Shown piece by piece: positions 35,401 through 48,157 of a stretch of DNA of 64,000 nucleotides. Source of the stretch: Eudorina sp. 2006-703-Eu-15 (Eukaryota > Chlorophyta > Chlorophyceae > Chlamydomonadales > Volvocaceae); contig BDSI01000041.1 of assembly GCA_003117195.1 (NCBI GenBank), forward strand, positions 720,658 through 784,657, given 5' to 3'. The stretch's first letter is position 1, and each line of letters begins with the position of its first letter. Both the position numbers and the translations under genes were made by a program. The notes under the pieces were generated by a model, which did no database searches, was not told the DNA's origin, and saw only the letters and a program-made list of their open reading frames with translations.

Positions 35401-38400
35401 GGACGTCTGGTGGTGCAGGGTCAGGACCGGGCAGGGCCAGTGGCGCTGACAGCACTGCCGACCCCGGCGGCGGCTATGGCGGTGCTGCGGTTGGCACGTC
35501 CGGGTACGCACCGCTGCAGCCCCCGGTCGGCCCCGCCATGATCAGCCCACGCGACACCACCCAGTCTTGGGCCACAACCCTCAGCGGCGACGGCCCCAGC
35601 CGTACGTCCCAGCGCACGATCCGGCCGATCAGTCCCGTCCTTCCCGCTGGCTCGGGGGAACGCAGCCCACGCGACTCGTCCTACTCCACAATTGCAGTGC
35701 TGCCGGACCGGACCCAGACTTCACCCCGGCCCTCTGCACTTGACCCGGGAGCGGTGGCCGCAGGGCTGTCCGGTCGTTCACCCCGGGATGGCAGCAGCTC
35801 GCAACAGATCCAGGATCAGCTGCTCCGGAACCGCGCTATCCAGGAGCAGATCTCGCGGCTGGGTGAGCAGCTGGCGGGGGCGGCGATGTCAGCCGCCGGC
35901 ATGGAGCTGGCGCCGGACCTGGCGGCGACGTTGGCTGGCCTAGCAGCCTCGGTAAGACCTCAGTAAGGTGTTGGCCCTCACTTTCGCTTTGCAGTCCCAG
36001 GGTCGATGTCACGAGGGGCTGCGGGATACGGACGTGTCATCCAAGGTCAGTCCCGGCTTGAAGCCCTGCTTGCACTGCATTACGTTTGCAGAGCTCGCCG
36101 CTTCCGCCTGGCTCGCTCCGCGCCTTGGAGCAGCAGCTTGTGGCGCTGACCCTGGAGAAGGAGGCTGTGGAGCGCGTGCTGCTGCAGGAGCAGGCGGAAG
36201 TGCGCATGCTGCAGCAGGAGCTGGGGGTCATGTCGCAGGTCGCGGACGCTCTGGAGGAATCGCAGGCGCAGCTGCAGGTGCGACGCCGTGGAGCGCTGCC
36301 AACTGACTGGGCGCACATGCGTCCCTTCCTGGGCCACCTGCCCTATAGGTGTCCGTGCCGCGAATAGCGCTTCCATTGAGCTGGTTTCGTCATGGCATAA
36401 CGCTCGTGATCCCCCTGTCGGGTTGTGGTCCCTAGGAGACTCGCTTGGCGGTGGCGCACCAGCAGCAGGAGCTTCAGGAGCGGGACCAGCAGCTGGCGGC
36501 CAGCAGGGACCGGGAGGCCGAACTGATGGCGGAGCTAGCAGCTGAGAGAGAAAGGGTAAGCACCTGGCGGCGGTCGCCATCGTCAGCTCTTGCATGCAGA
36601 AGCAAAGGCATGCGAACGGTGCAACCTTGTCATACCTTTGGGGTGGATTGGGACCCTTCTCATCCGGGTTGCTTCTCATCCGGTCTGGCCTGGGATATCA
36701 CCAGTAAGGAGCGGTGCTGGTGCGGGTTCCTGGTCTTCCTCCACAGGCAGCAACCCAAGTAGCCGCCATCGCCAGCTACTTTGAACAGCAGTTTGAGGAT
36801 GCTCGCGCGGCTGTCGTCAATGAGCTACGTGATCAGGTAGGGAGCGCTACTGCGCTACACCCTTAGCGGATACCGTAGGGGAAGGTGCGGTCTGGGGTGC
36901 ATTTGCAGTCTGTACTCAAATGCGGGCCCAAATGTGTTAGATGATCGGGAGTGCTCCTGCACCTTCATGCAGATAACGGCGATGCAAGGTGCTGGCGGCG
37001 GGCCCTCAACGTCACAGCCCCGCAGCAGCTTCCGGGCTCAAGCCGGTTCCCAGCCTGACTGCCTGGGCACCGACTTCGAGGCCCGCCCGCCAAGCCGGTT
37101 CAGCGACCTGCCGTCGCAGCTGTCGCCTGGCGGCGCCCGTACCGGCATCCACATCACCCCCAATCTCGACGAGCAGCTGTCCGCCCGGACTACTGCCGGC
37201 CGCACTGACCTGCCTTCCCAATGGGCCGCGTCGTTGTCATCAGCCTTGCGCTCGTCCCATCCTAGTGGGCAGCGCAGCGACAGCACCCCGCAGACAGGCA
37301 GCATGACATCTGACGCCGCCGCCCACCTCGAGGCGGCGCTGTCATCCCTGCCGGGGGAGCTCCGCTCCGAGCTGGCCGCGCAGATCACAAGCTCGCGCGC
37401 CAGCCTCGCATCCCAGGCCGCGGCCCTGCGTGCCGACATCCTGCGGCATCTTGAGACGCAGCAATCTGCGCCAGCAGCAGCCACGCCGTCGGCGCTCTCC
37501 CGGCTGGTGCAGGCGGACCTGGAGGCCGAGCACGCCACCCAGCTGGCCATCGTGGACGCCGAGCACAAGACCCAGATCGAGGCCCTGCACGCGCGCCATG
37601 CAGCGCAAATAGAGGCGCTGCTGGCGGAAAAAACCGCCCAGCCGGAGGCCATCCGGGAGGAGTACGCGGATCAGCTGATGCGTGTGCGGACTGACCACGT
37701 AAACCAGCTCGCGGAGCTGCGGGCGATCCACGCCGCACAGGTCGAGGAGCTGTTGGCCGAGCGGGACCGCAAGCCGGCAGCACTGCGCAACGAGCAGGCG
37801 GTCAAGGTCGCGGCGATGCGCGCCGATCATGCCAAGCAGCTTGAATCTCTGCGCATCGAGCACGCTGAGCAGATTGGGAAGCTGCTCGCAGAGCGATCTG
37901 CGCAGCCCGAGGCGCGGCGGGCAGAACATGCGGCAAAGCTGGCTGCCCTGCGGGAGGAGCATGCAGCTGAGTTGAAATTTATGCGAGCGGATCACGCGGC
38001 GCAGATGGAGGTGCTGCTGGCGGAGCGGGCGATACAGCCAGAGGCGCTGCGTGTGGAGCAGGCTTCCCAGCTGACGGCTTTGCGTCTGGATCATGCGAAG
38101 CAGATGGAGCTTCTGCGGGCGGAGCACGCCAAGGAGGTGGGGATGCTCCTGGCGGAACGAGCTGCGCTGCCGGAGGCCCTCCGATCGGAGCACGCCGCGC
38201 AGCTGGAGGCCATGCGGAACGAGCACGCAACCCGCTTGGGAGCCATGAGGGTCGACCACGCAGCGCAGATGGAGACGCTGCGAGCAAGCCATGCCTCGCA
38301 GCTGGAGGCGCTGCTGGCGGAGCGCAGTTCGCAACCGGACACGCTGCGTGCTGAGCACGGGGCGCAGCTGGCAGCGCTGCGCGCAGAGCACGCCAAACAG

Positions 38401-41400
38401 GTGGAGGCCATGCGCGTTGAGCACCAGAAGCAGCTTGATCAGATGGCGGCGGAGCGTGCTGCGCAACAGCCAGAAGTGCTGAGAGCAGAACATGCAGCCC
38501 AGACGGCCAGTTTGCGCGCCGAGCACACGAAGCAAATGGAGGCCATGCGGGCGGAGCTCACTTGTCAGATCGAGTCGCTGCTGGCTGAGCGCACGGCCGT
38601 ATCTCAGGCCCAGCGAGAAGAGCACGCCACCCAACTGGAGACGATCCGCGCGACCCACGCCGCAGCGATGGCGTCCCAGAGCGCAGAGCACGCCAAGCAG
38701 ATGGAGGCGATGCGGACGGAGCACGCGAAACAACTGGAGCGCCTGCTGCTGGAGAACGCGGCCCAGCCGGAGGTCCTCCGGGCGGGCTACTCCACTCAGG
38801 TCGCGGCGCTGCGTGCTGAGCATGCCATCATGTTGGAGGCCCTGAGGGCCGAGCACGCGACGGCCCTGGCGGAGAAGGAGCGGCAGCGCGCCTCTGTGAT
38901 GGCGGCCCACGAGCAGCAGCTGCACGACCTCCGCGTCGAGCACCAGCAGCACGTGGAGGAGCTCGGCGCGCAGGCGCGACAGCGGCTGCAGCGCCAGGAG
39001 GCGGACCACCGCGCGCTGGCAGCGGTGGTCGCGGAGGAGCACCAGGCGCAGCTCGGTCAGCACACGCGCCGCCTGGACGACCTGCTCACCCGACACAGGC
39101 AGCAGCTCGATGACATGGCGGAGGCAAACCGCAGGCAGTTGGAGGAGGTGCGGCAGCAGGGGGACAAGCTTCTGGCGGAGGTGCGCGCCAGCGCGGAGCG
39201 TGCCGCGGCCGAGGCCGAGGAGGCGCATGAGGTGGCGATGGCGGAGCTGGTGGGCCGGTTACGGGCGGCGGAGGCGGAGGCGGCTGCAGCAGTGTCTGCC
39301 AGGCGGGAAGCTGATGTGGCGCGCACGTCGCTGCAGACGCAGTTGGACGAGGCGCTGACGCTTCTGGGCAAGGAGCGGATAGCGGCCAGTGAGCTGCGGG
39401 GACGCAACCAGGCACTGGAGGTGGCGGAGATGGAGGTCAGGCGCCGGATGGAGAAGCTGATGGTGCCTCAGGAGCTTGGCTGGCGGCGGGAGATGGAGGC
39501 GTGAGTCGGTTGGGGGTGCAGGTGTAGGTAGTTCTTTGGCGGTCCCGCTCGCTGGCTGACGCGCACGGCCCATGTCCACGGGACGGCCCATACCCATCAG
39601 GCGGCCCTTTTTTGCAGTGGTGCCTTGCGTTGAGATGCGTTTTGAGGCGGCGTCCTTCTCGTTCGTTACCGCTGCGCCTGTCCAGGGATCGGCTTGGCAG
39701 TCGGCTGCTTCTGCGCCGCGTGTTGGGCCACTGGGCTGCCAACGCGGAGCTGTCCAGGCGGCACAAGCATCAGCTCGCGATCGCCGGGGAGCTGCGCCGC
39801 CGCCGCGTGTGCCGCCAGGCCGTGCAGCACTGGCGCACCGCTGTGTTGCGCACCCGCGTGCTTCGTAGCCTGCTCCATGAGCACAACCTGGCATTGATGA
39901 GGCGGGCGCTGGTGTCGTTGAAGGCGCAGGCACTGCAGCGAAGGTAATTGCATCTGGGGTGGCAGAATGACATGCCAAGGAGGGCAGCCGTCTGTACGGT
40001 GTGCGTGCAAGGCTCTGGGGTACCTATTCGTCGGCTACAGGCGTGTTTGGCGTTCTCACTCTATAAACTCGGTTATTCCCCATGCTCATTCTCTACCATT
40101 TCATAATTCGTGTTCAGCAATTACAGATACCTTGCGCCCGACGGAAGCACATTAGCGCCAGGCCCCCATACCCCGTTGTGACCCTTGGGCTCTGCTCACA
40201 AGCGTCACCGCACCGAATACCGCAGGCGCAAGTCGCGAGTGATCTCCATCGCGCTGGCTCACTGGTCAGTGCGGCTGCTGTCGCGCTGCTTGGAGGCGTG
40301 GCGCCAGGTGAACCGCATGCACGCCCGCGCGGCGGCGTACTCGGACCCAGCAGGGCTGCGGGCTGCAGTCGCGCACCACGGCACCGGAGTACTGCGAGCG
40401 GTACTTGCTGCCTGGCAGCAGCACGTGTTCGAAACCAAGCTGCCGAAGGTACGGCGCCAAGGTTGCCAGTTTGTCGACGTGTAGTGACGCGTGGGTGCGG
40501 AGTTGTTGTGCACGGACTGAAGCGTCCTGGCTTTCGTGTACATTTTCGGCCGGGCTGTTGCGACCGGCATTGCGCCTCCCCCTCTGGCCTCGAAAGTTTG
40601 GTCTTGAATATCATGGTTGGCCATTTGGGTGAATGTCGCTTGCCGCAGTCTTGTTCAACAATCAGACTTCCCCTGTTCCAATTTGTATTTACACCCCACT
40701 GGCGTATGTCTGTCCTTGCAGACGCAGCTGCGGCGGCGCGCTGCACTGGCGTACAGGCGGCGGCTCCTGCGGAAATCGCTGTCCGGGTTCGCGCAGCAGG
40801 CGGCACGGAGAGCCGTGAAGCGCAACCAGCTGGCGCGTAGCATTCGGAGGTAAGGCCAAGATGAACGTACAACCCAAGAATTTGGGCACTCGCTACGCTT
40901 CGCTGCAAAATGTACGCGCAAGTCCTGGATGCCTTGCCGGCCACGCCCTCGAACGTGCGCATAACGGCATGATACGCCGCGGCTGGGACCCTTGCCAGGC
41001 ACCGCTTTTCGGTCCTCAACCGCGCCCTGGCCTGCTGGCTGCGCTACCTTGACGGTGCTCGGCGGAAGCGATCGCTGCTGAGCATGGCGGATATACAGTA
41101 CGGCCACTCGGTGATGCGGCGCTGGCATCACGCGGCGGCTCGCTGCCGGGCCCTGCGGCGGGGGTTGGCGTCCCTGCAGGCCAGGTGGGTAAGGGCCCCT
41201 GCCCCTGCCACTGCCACTGCCGCTCCCGCCCGTACTCCCTTTGCAGTGAGGAGGGTTTCCGTGGCACTTACAGTTGTGCTGGTTGGGCGATACAGAGCTC
41301 ACCAGCGCAGGTGCCATGCTGTTACGTGACCTCGGGCATGAAGTTTGTGCCCCGCTGCATGTGCCTCTGGTCCACGAGCTGACGCACCACGCTGTTCAAA

Positions 41401-44400
41401 CCCTTCCTGCACAGCGCTGGCACCCGCCGTCTTCGGATGTGCATGGCGCGCTGGCGTGCGTTCCTGCTGCGTCGGCGCCAATCGGCGCTCGCCGACAGGC
41501 TGGCTTCGGAGCATTACCGCAGCGCTCTGCAGTGGCGATGCTTGTCCGCCTGGTTACAGCTGGCGCAGCAGTCGGCGGCCCGGCAGCTTCACATCAAGGG
41601 CATGCAAGATTACCAGCGCATGATGCAGGTGGGGCCCTTGGAGGTATATGCTGTGCTTCCTTCCACGCTTTCGTTGTTAAATCGGAGTTAAAATTGTACG
41701 GTGCGACACATGCCTGCACGAACGACTCCGGTGCCTTTGCCTTTGTCCCTGATCAGTGGTTCCGGCTGTTGAATGAGGCGTCTTGGTGCCACCCTACGTC
41801 TGCCTCCGCCGCAGGCCGCCCTACGGTGGCAACGCTTTGTGGAGCTTGGCCGCAGACAGCAGGCAGTCGTGGACCGAGCGGTGCGCTTGTACCGGCACCG
41901 CGTGCTGGCCGCCACACAGAGGGCGGTCCTACGACACTGGCGGGCCGCCGTGGAGGAGCGACGCGGCCTGCTGCGTTCCGCCGCTGTGAGCTTTGTGCAC
42001 GCCTATCTCTCCGTCTGGCGTCGGAAGGTGTTCTCGGCATGGCACAGGTACGTGCGCATTCATCCAATGCCAGGCCGCGGCGCGTTCATGCTGTCCGGGA
42101 GCGGTGGTGGTGCAGGAAACCTCACGCTTGGACCACGATGCTCCACAGGCCAGCTGCTGTGATAGATGATCATGAACATAGTTGGCAGTGACGCACAATA
42201 TACGATGGCAACCTAGCGAGGCGATCAGAGCAGCTCCCGCAGCGCCCAGCGTTGTTCAGACCGTGCTTTTCGTTCCGTGGGAAGCGTCTATTTAGGGTGC
42301 GAGTCTGCCTGTTATTGGGAAGGAATCCTCCTTGACGTCTGTACATGGCGCTCCGCCGCGCAGTGAGACTCGTCGTGCGGTTGCGGAACGTGGGGTTGAG
42401 CTGGCCCTGGAGCTCCGCACCGCGCTGGAGCGAAACGAAGGCTCCATGCGGCAGCTGTCCACTCGGCTGGAGGCGATGGGCGCAGAGAGTACGGCGCTGC
42501 AGGACCAACTCAAGGAGGTAGGAGTGGCCCGCATCGGCTTGCGGTTGACCTGTGCAGTTGCTTGCGTGCGGCCCGCTGCGAAGATGTGCCGTTTCCTTCA
42601 CTGCAACCTCATCGCCGTTGTTATCCGGTCGGCGCACGATGGATGCTCCTGGTCCGCAGGCCAAGTCCGAGGTGCTGTTGCTCCGGCAGCAGCTCACGGA
42701 CTCAGAGGAAGAGCTGGCGGGGGTCATCCAGGCACTGTCAAGCGCGCAAAGAGAGTTGGAGGTGAGAGCATGTGCATGTCTTCCGGGGTCTTTGGCTTTC
42801 TACATCTTTCCGTGCAGGGTACGGTGCCGGCGCAGCACCGGTTGTCCGTTCAACCGTTCAAACCCTAGCCACAAGAAAATAGCTCGCCGCCATGCAGGCA
42901 TGCCTAGTTGGCTGCAACACGTTGGAAAGCCGGCTTGCCAGCCAGGCCTCGGCAGGCCGGGGCTTCCGGTTTGTGCCATGATACTTGGAGGATCGGTCTT
43001 TGCCGTTGACCGTTGCTGTGGTTCTCGTTATGGGTTCATGGCTGCAGGGGCAGGGCACTGCCATGGCGGAGCGTGTGGAGAGGCTGGCGGGCTTGGAGGC
43101 CGAGCGCGATGCGCTGCTTGAAAGGGTGCAGACGCTTCGCCAGCAGGTGGGCAGCGCTGCGGCATGTTTCCTCGCCGCATCGCCACCCTAAACCAGCATT
43201 CCTCTGCCACGCACGTTTGGGGCACGGCTCGCCGGCCGCGGTAGCCAATCTGTGAGAGGCGAAGGAAATGGACTTGAGGACCCCGCTACGACGGTGGCCC
43301 CTACAGGTGGCCGCCGGCGAGGTGTCTGTCGCGTCGCTTCAGGAGCAGGCCACCGCCCTGCAGCGCTCCCTGGCATCTGCGCAGGGCAACGTGAGGGAGC
43401 TGGGCGTGAAGATGCAGCAGCAGGCAAGATACACGGCTCTAGCCGCAGACACAGCAAAGAAGATAGATCAGTCAGCTTCGTGGAAACTGACCGCCGTATT
43501 GCTGCCATGGGGCGTGAGATTGCAGGATGCCGCGTTCCTTCCTAGTCTAAGCATGAGGGATTTCAGCTCACAACATTTATTTTAAAAAAGGAGAGCGATT
43601 GATTGGATTTGGTCGCTGTCCTGTTCTGCAGGCAGTCCACTACGAGGAGCAGCTCTTGGCCGCCCGGGATGAGGCGTCGCTGGCGCGGCGTGAGGCGGGC
43701 AGCCTGGCCGCGACCGCCTCGCGCCTGGAGCAGCAGGCCGCCGACAGCGAGGCCCAGCTGCGGGCCATGCGGACAGGACACGAGGCACTGGTGGCATCGC
43801 TGCGTCAGGCGAGTGCGGTGCGGTGGAAGCCGTAATCCAAAACTCTGCCGCCGCTGCTGTTGTACTCCTCCTTACACGTGTGCCGATGTGCGATGCGCTC
43901 ACAGGAACTGCGCTCCAAGGATGCCCACATCATGGCGCTGGGTCAACAGCAACAGCAGCAGCGGGAAAGCGTCGCTCAGTCCCGCCCCGGCAGCGCCCGG
44001 CTGCCGTCTCCCGTTTTTTCGCCACGCCCCCTCAGCGCCGACCCACGGCCGCGGACCGGCACTGCGGCCGCCGCCGCTGCTGGGGTCGGCATCCTGCGCG
44101 AATCACGCGCGCCTTGGGCGGCAGTGCAGCCGCCGGGCAACGCTTACGGCACCGACTTCAGCAACAGCCGCGGGGCGGTTGCTGCTGAGGCAGGCGTGGA
44201 CGCGGAAGACTCCGCGGATAGGTGGGAGGCGGGACCCCGCGATGGCGGGTCACGGCCCCGGCCGCTCTTCGAACCTTCGGCTTTCGGTCCAGCAGCAGCT
44301 GCGGCGGCGGCGGCGGCTCGGCCGGTGGAGTCCCGGCCGTGGTCAACTGGCTCGCAGCGAAACCCGACAACGGCAGCCGCGCCGGCCCGCAGTGGTGGCA

Positions 44401-46634
44401 GGTCGGTCCCCGCGTCGGGCGCGATGCTGAGGACGTCTCTGCTGACGCAGCCGCTGCTGCCAAGCCGAGGTTCGGCGGATCCGGCGCTGCCACGCCCACA
44501 GGTCGCGCAGCGCCAGGCTGGGGCAGAAGAACTTGTCGGCGAAGAGGTGGGAATCTGGGCGGATAACCCGTTGTCCAGGTCTGCCAACGATGTCGCTACC
44601 GCCGCCGCAGTTGCTGCTGCGGCGGCAGTGGCAGCCGACGGCAATGCAAGAGCGGAACCATCCCCACGTGCTGCTGTTGCTGTCCCGACCTCTGGCCAGC
44701 TGCCTGCAAGGGATTCGTCAGAGTGGCCTCCGATGCAGGAGTCGGCGGCGGCAGCGGCAGTTATCGAGGGCAGCACCGGCCACGGCAGAGACGGCGATGA
44801 CGACGAGGACCTGCCGCCCCCGGTGCAGCACCGTGGCGCGTCGGGGGCCTTCCGCCGGCTCCAGGCCGCCGAGGCGGCGCTGCGGGCCACCGAAGAGGAA
44901 TTCCAGCGCCGCCGATCGTGCATTCTGGGCCTTGACGTGCCTACTTCAATAATAGGAGAAGCCCCCGTCTCCGCCTCAGGGCCTGCGCTTGCAGGCCAAG
45001 GCGGCCCTCCGCAGCCTCAGCGCACGCTGTCTCCAAGGCTGGATGCCCTCGGGGCCCGCCGCCGGGCCAGCAGCAGCGGCGGCGGCTTGGCAATTGGCGC
45101 GGGCGTGCCGCCGCGGCCGCAGCCGCGGCCTCAGCAGCGCTCTGCGCCGGGGGCCGGTGAGATCCCGACGACGCCGGAGGAGGACCATCTGTTCGCCGAT
45201 GAGGAGGCCGTGGCTGGGACTGGCCCCAGCCGGCAGCTCCTGCGCCTGGAGCGGCATGGGTCCTCCCTCCGCCCCTCCACTGGGGACCTGCTGGACCGCA
45301 GCCTGCAGGCCGCGGCGGAGAGCTTACAGGCCCTGTCCCCCAGACAAGCGCACTCCGGGGCCCGCGGACAGCTGCATGCCCAATACTTGCCGGTGCGGCG
45401 CCACGCGACGACTGACCCCGGAGGCATCGAGCTGCGTCCCAGCAGCAGCGCGGCCGGGGCTGGCATCGACGGTGGTGGCGGCGGCAGCGACGGCGGCGCG
45501 TTGCCACTGCGCGACACGGAGCTGAAGGACCTCACCGCGGGGATAGTTGGCACCCTGACCAACCTCCGGGAGGCGCTGCGGTCGCAGAGCAGGCCGCCGC
45601 CGGCCCCACCGCACCGGCCCGGACCGCCGCTGCCGTCGCAGCCGCCGTCGTCCTCACGCAGCGAGCCTGCCGCCGCGGCAGCGGCAGCCGTCTCAGGCGG
45701 CGGGGCTCCCCTAGGGTTCGGCCCCACTGCATCTGTTTCCGATGGCGGAGCGGTGGGCTCCCGGGGACCAGGCGGAGGCGCCGCGACCGTGACCTGCGTC
45801 GACTCGGAGGGCGCCGCCCACCGGACTGTGACCATCCGGCCGACAACCTTGGCAAGCATGTTCGCACCCGCGGATGTCCCTGATGCCCCCGGGCTGCGGA
45901 GCGGCGGCGGCGCCAGCGGCGGTGCCGTGACGGCTGGGACCAGCGGCAGCAGCAGCAGCAGTGACGCCATCGATGTGACGCTTCGGGACCTGCTGCGGGC
46001 CACAGCGCCCCCGCCGCTGCCGCCGCAACCGCCCGGCGGGCCATCTGTGGCGGGTCTAGTGGCTCGGCATCCGCAGGAGCAGCAGCAGCCGCAGCAGCAG
46101 CGCGGTGCGCCCACCCGGCTGTCCTGCGAGAGCGCCTTCAGCGACACTTCCCGCATGGCCGACGCCTCGGACATGCTGTCCCGCAGCCTGGCCTCCTTGA
46201 TCAGCGGCGCAGCGGAGGCTGCGGCCGCAGCAGTCGCTGAAGCGGCCGCAGCCAGTGACAGCGCAGGGCCCGACACCCGGTCAGCGCCGCAGCAGCTGGA
46301 GCGCCGCAGCTCCGCTCCCTCCAACGTCATGCGCTGGCTGCGGGCCCTGACATCGGACGACAGCGGCGACCTGGACGGAGGCTCCATGCCGGCTGTGGCT
46401 CCGGAGCGCGCTGCGCCGCCGCCGCCGCTGACGGGGGGTCCGGAGCGCAGCCACGAGCTGTACACCCGGATCGGAGCGCACGTGGCATCGGTAGTGGAGG
46501 AGGGCCTGGTGGAGGCGGCTGCGGGGTCGGGCGCCCAGATCTTCATGGGCCGGACCTCCCTGCGGAGGACGGTGGACGTGGTGCCAGTGGGGGACGAGGA
46601 CGAGTACGCCACCATTGACGCGGACGCACTCTGA
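26473..46634 (+). CDS. Giant LRR, coiled-coil and Sfi1-like repeat protein, predicted 4,707 residues
   Basis: Twenty-nine exons join in one frame: 26473-26596, 26697-27003, 27187-27448, 27754-27944, 28072-28222, 28473-28634, 29013-29132, 29276-29547, 29695-30394, 30907-33133, 33279-33541, 33872-34870, 35160-35951, 36092-36277, 36436-36555, 36747-36836, 36973-39500, 39686-39943, 40226-40448, 40722-40849, 40999-41184, 41415-41628, 41815-42047, 42364-42517, 42660-42761, 43048-43146, 43307-43423, 43632-43817 and 43905-46634. Residues 231-345 are leucine-rich repeats (LRVLGLADNLL, LEALSLEGNPI) with a typical cap (ALPGLKSLDGRPITDEER). Helices follow, then about 1,400 disordered residues with polyQ. 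Residues 2190-2322 are coiled coil, 2538-2956 a hendecad repeat, 3165-3579 Sfi1-like Trp repeats, 3579-3798 coiled coil, and the last 900 Gly/Ala/Ser-rich. LRR-coiled-coil proteins and centrin-binding Sfi1 repeats are typical of centrioles and basal bodies, so a centrosomal or ciliary scaffold is inferred. The weakest junction is the start of exon 10. Confidence 0.85.
32217..32246 (+). repeat. His/Gln codon run in exon 10 of the giant gene
   Basis: CAT repeats followed by CAG repeats encode WQLHHHHQQQQPQQ, part of the disordered Pro/Gln-rich segment. Confidence 0.8.
35276..35319 (+). repeat. (CAG)n polyglutamine tract in exon 13 of the giant gene
   Basis: About 15 Gln codons (CAG with some CAA) near residue 1965, directly after a helical segment (LQRQLAEQAAMNASLAEQLQ). 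The mixed CAG/CAA use suggests a selected polyQ tract, not recent slippage. Confidence 0.85.
37618..38874 (+). repeat. Nine-module hendecad coiled-coil repeat in exon 17 of the giant gene
   Basis: The translation divides into 11-residue units of the type LRAEHAAQLEA. They group into nine modules, each opened by a variant of LLAERSAQPEA with a Pro in most copies. Six modules have 44 residues (four units), two have 55 (five units) and one has 45 (a single-residue insert), 419 residues in all. An 11-residue period is a hendecad, which gives a nearly straight coiled coil. Confidence 0.85.
39686..42047 (+). repeat. Sfi1-like tryptophan repeats, exons 18 to 23 of the giant gene
   Basis: The six exons encode at least ten helices with a central Trp in a basic, Leu-rich setting: LLRRVLGHWAAN, CRQAVQHWRTAV, VLRAVLAAWQQHV, LNRALACWLRYL, VMRRWHHAAAR, MCMARWRAFLL, VLRHWRAAVEE, YLSVWRRKVFSAWHR. 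The first two Trp are exactly 33 residues apart, the spacing known for Sfi1 centrin-binding repeats. Confidence 0.75.
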
Positions 46635-48157
46635 GCGGTCGATGACCGGTTCGATCATCGGAGCCGGTTTCGGAGGCGGTGCCGCACACGGGGATTGATT
46701 AACCGGGAGAGCGGGCAGAGGACAGCGAGTTGTTTGGATTGGGATGTGATACCGATACTAGGCGGTAGGCGGGTGCGAGGAGGTTTTGTCATGGGTTTGG
46801 GCAAGGGACCAGGTGCTGGCGGTTCTGGCTGTTGGCGGTGTACCCGCGATGCAAGGCGCCAGTCCGCGCGTCTTACTTGAGAACTGAGCATCAACCAAAA
46901 AAGCCGATGACCCATTCGGGCCCACTGCATTTGGTTGCATTGGAATTCTGCGGATGACGAAGGTACCAGGAAGGCATTGTCGTATGGGCCGACTACCCGA
47001 CCGGGTCGGTGTACCGACCGGCCGGCGGATCGCTGTACCGTCAGCTGCATGCACGGTGACGAACGATGTGAGCGTTTGTTTGTGTCAACGGATTGTGTGC
47101 AGTGACGAAATGACAGAGTGTGTGAGTTGTTGAATTACTCAATTTTATGCGACGCAGAGGCGCCAGTTGCGCTACACGACCAGAGTCGACCTAGTCTGCC
47201 CAATGGCAGGCATGTCGGCAGAGGAACGGACCCGGGACCATGCCCTTCCTTCTGAAGCCTCTGCTTGGCTCCAGACGGCCTTTCGAAGACCTGGGCACGG
47301 TAGGGGGCGCACCGGTGATAATTTACCCCAGGGCAGTCGACGGATGGCGAGAGGCACGCTGTCGCACTGTCCCCTTTTCATAGCGTCCAATCCGCCCGGA
47401 AGATCGTCTCAACCCTCAACGATTGTCAACGCTCCCGACTCCCGCCTCCGAGCTCATGTGGTGCACTGCGGCACCAAGCCGATGGCCGGCTCATGGCCCC
47501 TTTTCGAGTTCACCACCAGGGTCCGACCGCCCAACACGTGCCGTCTCGCAGCTCGCACGAGCGTCCACGCAAGACAGCTGGCGCTCCCGCAGCGCCGCCC
47601 TCACAGTCCGTGTCCGCACGAGCCGATACGCCAGTCTCGTACAAGGAAATGCACGAATAAACCCAGTTTCGCCCAATCACGCGACGCCTCCTCCCGCCGA
47701 GCTTGTCGCACCGTTTCGATCCCCCATCACACCCTCCACACCCTGTCTATCGCTGGTCGCTCACCACAGCTCATCGCCGTGCACAAGGCAACACCATGAG
47801 GTCCTCCGTCGCTCCTCTCTCCGAGCTATCTCCGCCACTGCAGAAATCCCAGGGCATTACACGCTGCTCAGCCTTGCGTGTGCACAGCCGCCGAAAGCCG
47901 CCTTGCTGCCTCCTCAACGACAGAGGCACCCACTCACTCAACAGCTCGCGAACCAGGCCCTTGACAACAACCCAATGCAAAGCCCGCGCTGCTCGCCTAG
48001 CTATGTACAAGGATCCGCAGGCAGATCCTAAACTCCAACCCCCAACATCTGCGCTTGCGCCTTCTGGGCCTTGAGGCATTCCTCCTGTCAAATGCCACGC
48101 GCCCTATCGCCCCATCCCATCCACCCACGCTCCGCACGGCCGCGCCAGCGCGTGCAT
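46635..48157. other. Convergent intergenic region
   Basis: It lies between the 3' ends of the giant gene (+) and the fusion gene (-). Plus-strand open frames at about 47.2-48.1 kb have no recognisable domain and no splice partners, so I do not call them. Confidence 0.5.

Noticed and set aside
37342..39228. A 628-codon minus-strand open frame
   Set aside because: It is the exact shadow of the hendecad repeat in exon 17 of the plus-strand giant gene. The repeated GCxGAG-type codons keep the opposite strand open.
45131..46615. A 494-codon minus-strand open frame
   Set aside because: It is opposite the last exon of the giant gene, low in complexity and without any motif.
47167..48074. Overlapping plus-strand open frames in the convergent intergenic region
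   Set aside because: They are Ser/Arg/Pro-rich without motifs, and neighbouring exons on either strand cannot be joined.
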